DNA of 64,000 nucleotides from Verrucomicrobiota bacterium. GTDB lineage: Bacteria > Verrucomicrobiota > Verrucomicrobiia > Opitutales > UBA953. Positions 62,252-64,000 of the stretch are shown one piece after another. How positions within the stretch are numbered: position 1 is the first letter of the stretch; each line of letters begins with the position of its first letter. The stretch is taken from positions 1 through 64,000 of the forward strand of contig BGOK01000010.1 of assembly GCA_003569205.1 (NCBI GenBank), read 5' to 3'. The notes beneath the pieces are model-generated. The model was not told where the DNA came from, made no database searches, and saw nothing but the letters and a program-made list of their open reading frames with translations. Both the position numbers and the translations under genes were made by a program.

Positions 62252-64000
62252 ATGAGTCCTACCCCACTCACCCTCGCGCTGCTCGGCTTAACGCTGGGCT
62301 TGCAGGCCGCCGACGAAGCGGTGGTGGATTTTAATCGCGAGGTTCGCCCCATCCTGTCCGACCGTTGCTACGGCTGTCACGGACCCGACGGCGATAAGGG
62401 ACGCAAAGCGGGACTTCGCTTAGATGAATTTGCCGGTGCCACCAAGAAACTCAAGAGTGGGGAAACCGCCATCGTCCCCGGCGACCTGGCCAAGAGTGCA
62501 ATCATCGGGCGTATCCGCTCCACCGATGAAGAAGAAATCATGCCGCCACCCGAGCTGCACCGTCCGCTGACTGCCACGGAAAAAGACGTGCTCACCCGCT
62601 GGATCAAGCAAGGGGCGAAGTATGACCGGCACTGGGGCTTCGTCACACCGCAGGCCTACCCACTACCCAAAGTGGCCGATGCGGCTTGGCCCAAGGATCC
62701 GCTCGATTATTTCGTGGCGGCGAAAGCTGCCCAAGTCGGTTTGAAGCCTTCGGCCCCTGCCGACCGTGTGACGCTCCTTCGCCGGGCCTCCTTAGCCCTG
62801 ACCGGCCTCCCGCCAACGACCGCCGAGGTCGACGCCTTCCTCGCCGATAAATCCCCCAACGCTTACGAGAAGCGCGTCGATGCCCTCCTCGCTTCCCCAC
62901 GCTTCGGTGAACACCTCGCCGTCAGCTGGCTCGACCTCTCGCGTTACGCTGACACTTGGGGCTACACCGGGGACAATGGGATGTTCGCGTGGCCCTGGCG
63001 CGACTGGGTCCTGCAAGCGCTCAATGACAATAAGCCGTACGACCAATTCTTGACCGAGCAATTGGCGGGCGACCTCCTTCCTAATCCCACCCAGGACCAA
63101 CGCGTGGCGACGGCTTTCAATCGCCTGCACCGGATGACGTTCGAAGGCGGCTCCATCGCCGAGGAATTTCGCCAAGACGGCATTAACGACCGCGTCAGTA
63201 CAGCGAGCTACAGCTTCATGGGTTTGACGATGGAGTGTGCGCGCTGCCACGACCACAAGTACGACCCTATCTCCCAAAAAGACTTTTTCTCGATGGCCGC
63301 CCTGTTCGGTGATCAAAACGAGAATGGCCTTCTCTCCTATCACGGCGAAGTGCCGCCACCATTTGTGCGCTTATTCAAGTCCGACGCCGACCGCACCAAG
63401 GAACAGCAGTTAAAGGCAGCCATCGCCGACGCCGAAAAAGCGCTGGCGGCTATCCCGACTCCGTCTTCAGCCAACCTCGGCCCGACCGCCCCGGCCGCCC
63501 CCGCCGTGCACCTTCCGCTGGATGTGTTCACCAAAACGGGCGCCGACAATGCCATCGCCAACGGTAAGCCCGCGAAGTTTGAACGCCGCAGCGACCCCGA
63601 CGACCTGCAACTGACCCCCGGCGTGAAAGGCCAAGGGGTTAAGTTTGATGGCGATGCGGGTTTCATCCTCCCCGACTTCCGCCAGCTGGGCCGGTTCGAG
63701 CCTTTGACGTTCTCTGCATTCATCCGCTTCGGTGAAAAGAACGCCCGCGCCACCGTGCTGCATTCCACTGGCTTCTATACCGGCGACGGCGATGCGACTG
63801 GCGTGGAACTGCTGGTCACCGAGGGGAAACTCCGCTGGAGCATGATTCACCTCTGGCCCAATAGCGCGGTCTCTATCATCACCAAAGCCGAACTGCCGCT
63901 TAACGCATGGCATCGCCTCACGGCGACCTATGACGGCTCTTCCCAGGCCTCCGGCCTCCACCTCTACTTAGATGGCCGCGAGATCGCCACGACAGTGGTG
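62252..64000 (+). CDS. planctomycete-type cytochrome c / DUF1549 protein with LamG-like domain, 3' end outside window
   Basis: At least 583 residues; no stop before the window edge. The signal peptide MSPTPLTLALLGLTLGLQAA leads to a PSCyt1 haem site, CYGCH in LSDRCYGCHGPDGDKG. The DUF1549 (PSCyt2) domain follows (VTLLRRASLALTGLPPTTAE, LDLSRYADTWGY), with a second CxxCH, CARCH in MGLTMECARCHDHKYDP. From about 470 the sequence looks like a concanavalin/LamG sandwich (TFSAFIRFGEK, WHRLTATYDGSSQASGLHLY), a common insert before the C-terminal DUF1553. The role is unproven; such proteins are abundant in Planctomycetes and Verrucomicrobia. Confidence 0.88.
   Translation, partial: MSPTPLTLALLGLTLGLQAADEAVVDFNREVRPILSDRCYGCHGPDGDKGRKAGLRLDEFAGATKKLKSGETAIVPGDLAKSAIIGRIRSTDEEEIMPPPELHRPLTATEKDVLTRWIKQGAKYDRHWGFVTPQAYPLPKVADAAWPKDPLDYFVAAKAAQVGLKPSAPADRVTLLRRASLALTGLPPTTAEVDAFLADKSPNAYEKRVDALLASPRFGEHLAVSWLDLSRYADTWGYTGDNGMFAWPWRDWVLQALNDNKPYDQFLTEQLAGDLLPNPTQDQRVATAFNRLHRMTFEGGSIAEEFRQDGINDRVSTASYSFMGLTMECARCHDHKYDPISQKDFFSMAALFGDQNENGLLSYHGEVPPPFVRLFKSDADRTKEQQLKAAIADAEKALAAIPTPSSANLGPTAPAAPAVHLPLDVFTKTGADNAIANGKPAKFERRSDPDDLQLTPGVKGQGVKFDGDAGFILPDFRQLGRFEPLTFSAFIRFGEKNARATVLHSTGFYTGDGDATGVELLVTEGKLRWSMIHLWPNSAVSIITKAELPLNAWHRLTATYDGSSQASGLHLYLDGREIATTVV

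Overview
This 64-kb window looks like ordinary chromosome from a Verrucomicrobiota bacterium, most likely of the Opitutae type. The assignment rests on protein families typical of the Planctomycetota-Verrucomicrobiota group: a PVC-type propeller dehydrogenase ending in a haem c site (32688-36035), a planctomycete-type cytochrome/DUF1549 protein (from 62252), a DUF6807 protein (61001-62203) and a Minf_1886-type protein (18194-18589). lpxK and the mre/PBP2 genes indicate a rod-shaped Gram-negative cell with lipid A. The DNA is moderately GC-rich and densely packed. I saw no phage genes, insertion sequence, CRISPR array, rRNA or origin. No gene-free stretch exceeds 300 bases; the largest gaps (30183-30395, 36036-36244, 41546-41750, 60828-61000, 6007-6177, 49213-49377, 19646-19799) are described where they hold anything.

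Layout. 1-3986: topB, a class V aminotransferase and panD on the minus strand, and lpxK on the plus strand; three of these four are broken by single-base indels. 3937-12695: ppk, a GMC oxidoreductase with its small subunit, an Rsm22-like methyltransferase, recR, ybaB, a DUF971 protein and a PIN-PhoH ATPase whose 3' end carries six single-base indels. 12773-24167: mutS, a lipoate/octanoate transferase, an RmlD-like reductase, hisC, a Minf_1886-type protein, a HAD domain fused to a DciA-type DUF721 domain, a lipoprotein, a ketopantoate reductase, nadB and a CNNM/CorC transporter. 24164-28284: hisF, dtd, an isochorismate synthase and metG in one minus-strand run. 28404-36035: an unrecognised 592-residue protein, an S9 peptidase and the PVC dehydrogenase/cytochrome. 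36245-41545: a deoxysugar operon (DeoR regulator, class II aldolase, rhamnulokinase, bifunctional aldolase/dehydrogenase) with a palindrome before the regulator. 41751-48147: an amidase lipoprotein, murJ, hisS, an HU/IHF protein, yicC and trpB. 48247-56054: uppP, mreBCD-PBP2, an L,D-transpeptidase, asd and a SpoU methyltransferase. 56111-56348: two tRNA-Lys genes. 56327-60827: a small zinc-ribbon gene, then glmS, a GlmU-like acyltransferase and glmM. 61001-64000: the DUF6807 protein and the start of a cytochrome/DUF1549 protein that runs off the window.

The strongest functional theme is envelope building: MurJ, UppP, MreBCD-PBP2, amidase, L,D-transpeptidase, GlmS/GlmM/GlmU-like and LpxK. A second theme is deoxysugar use together with secreted or periplasmic catabolic proteins.

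No clearly new multi-gene system stands out. The items most worth a second look are the HAD-DciA fusion, the stand-alone GlmU-like acyltransferase between glmM and glmS, the double zinc-ribbon gene running antisense into a tRNA, the candidate DeoR operator, and the clustered single-base indels, which look like consensus errors rather than gene decay.
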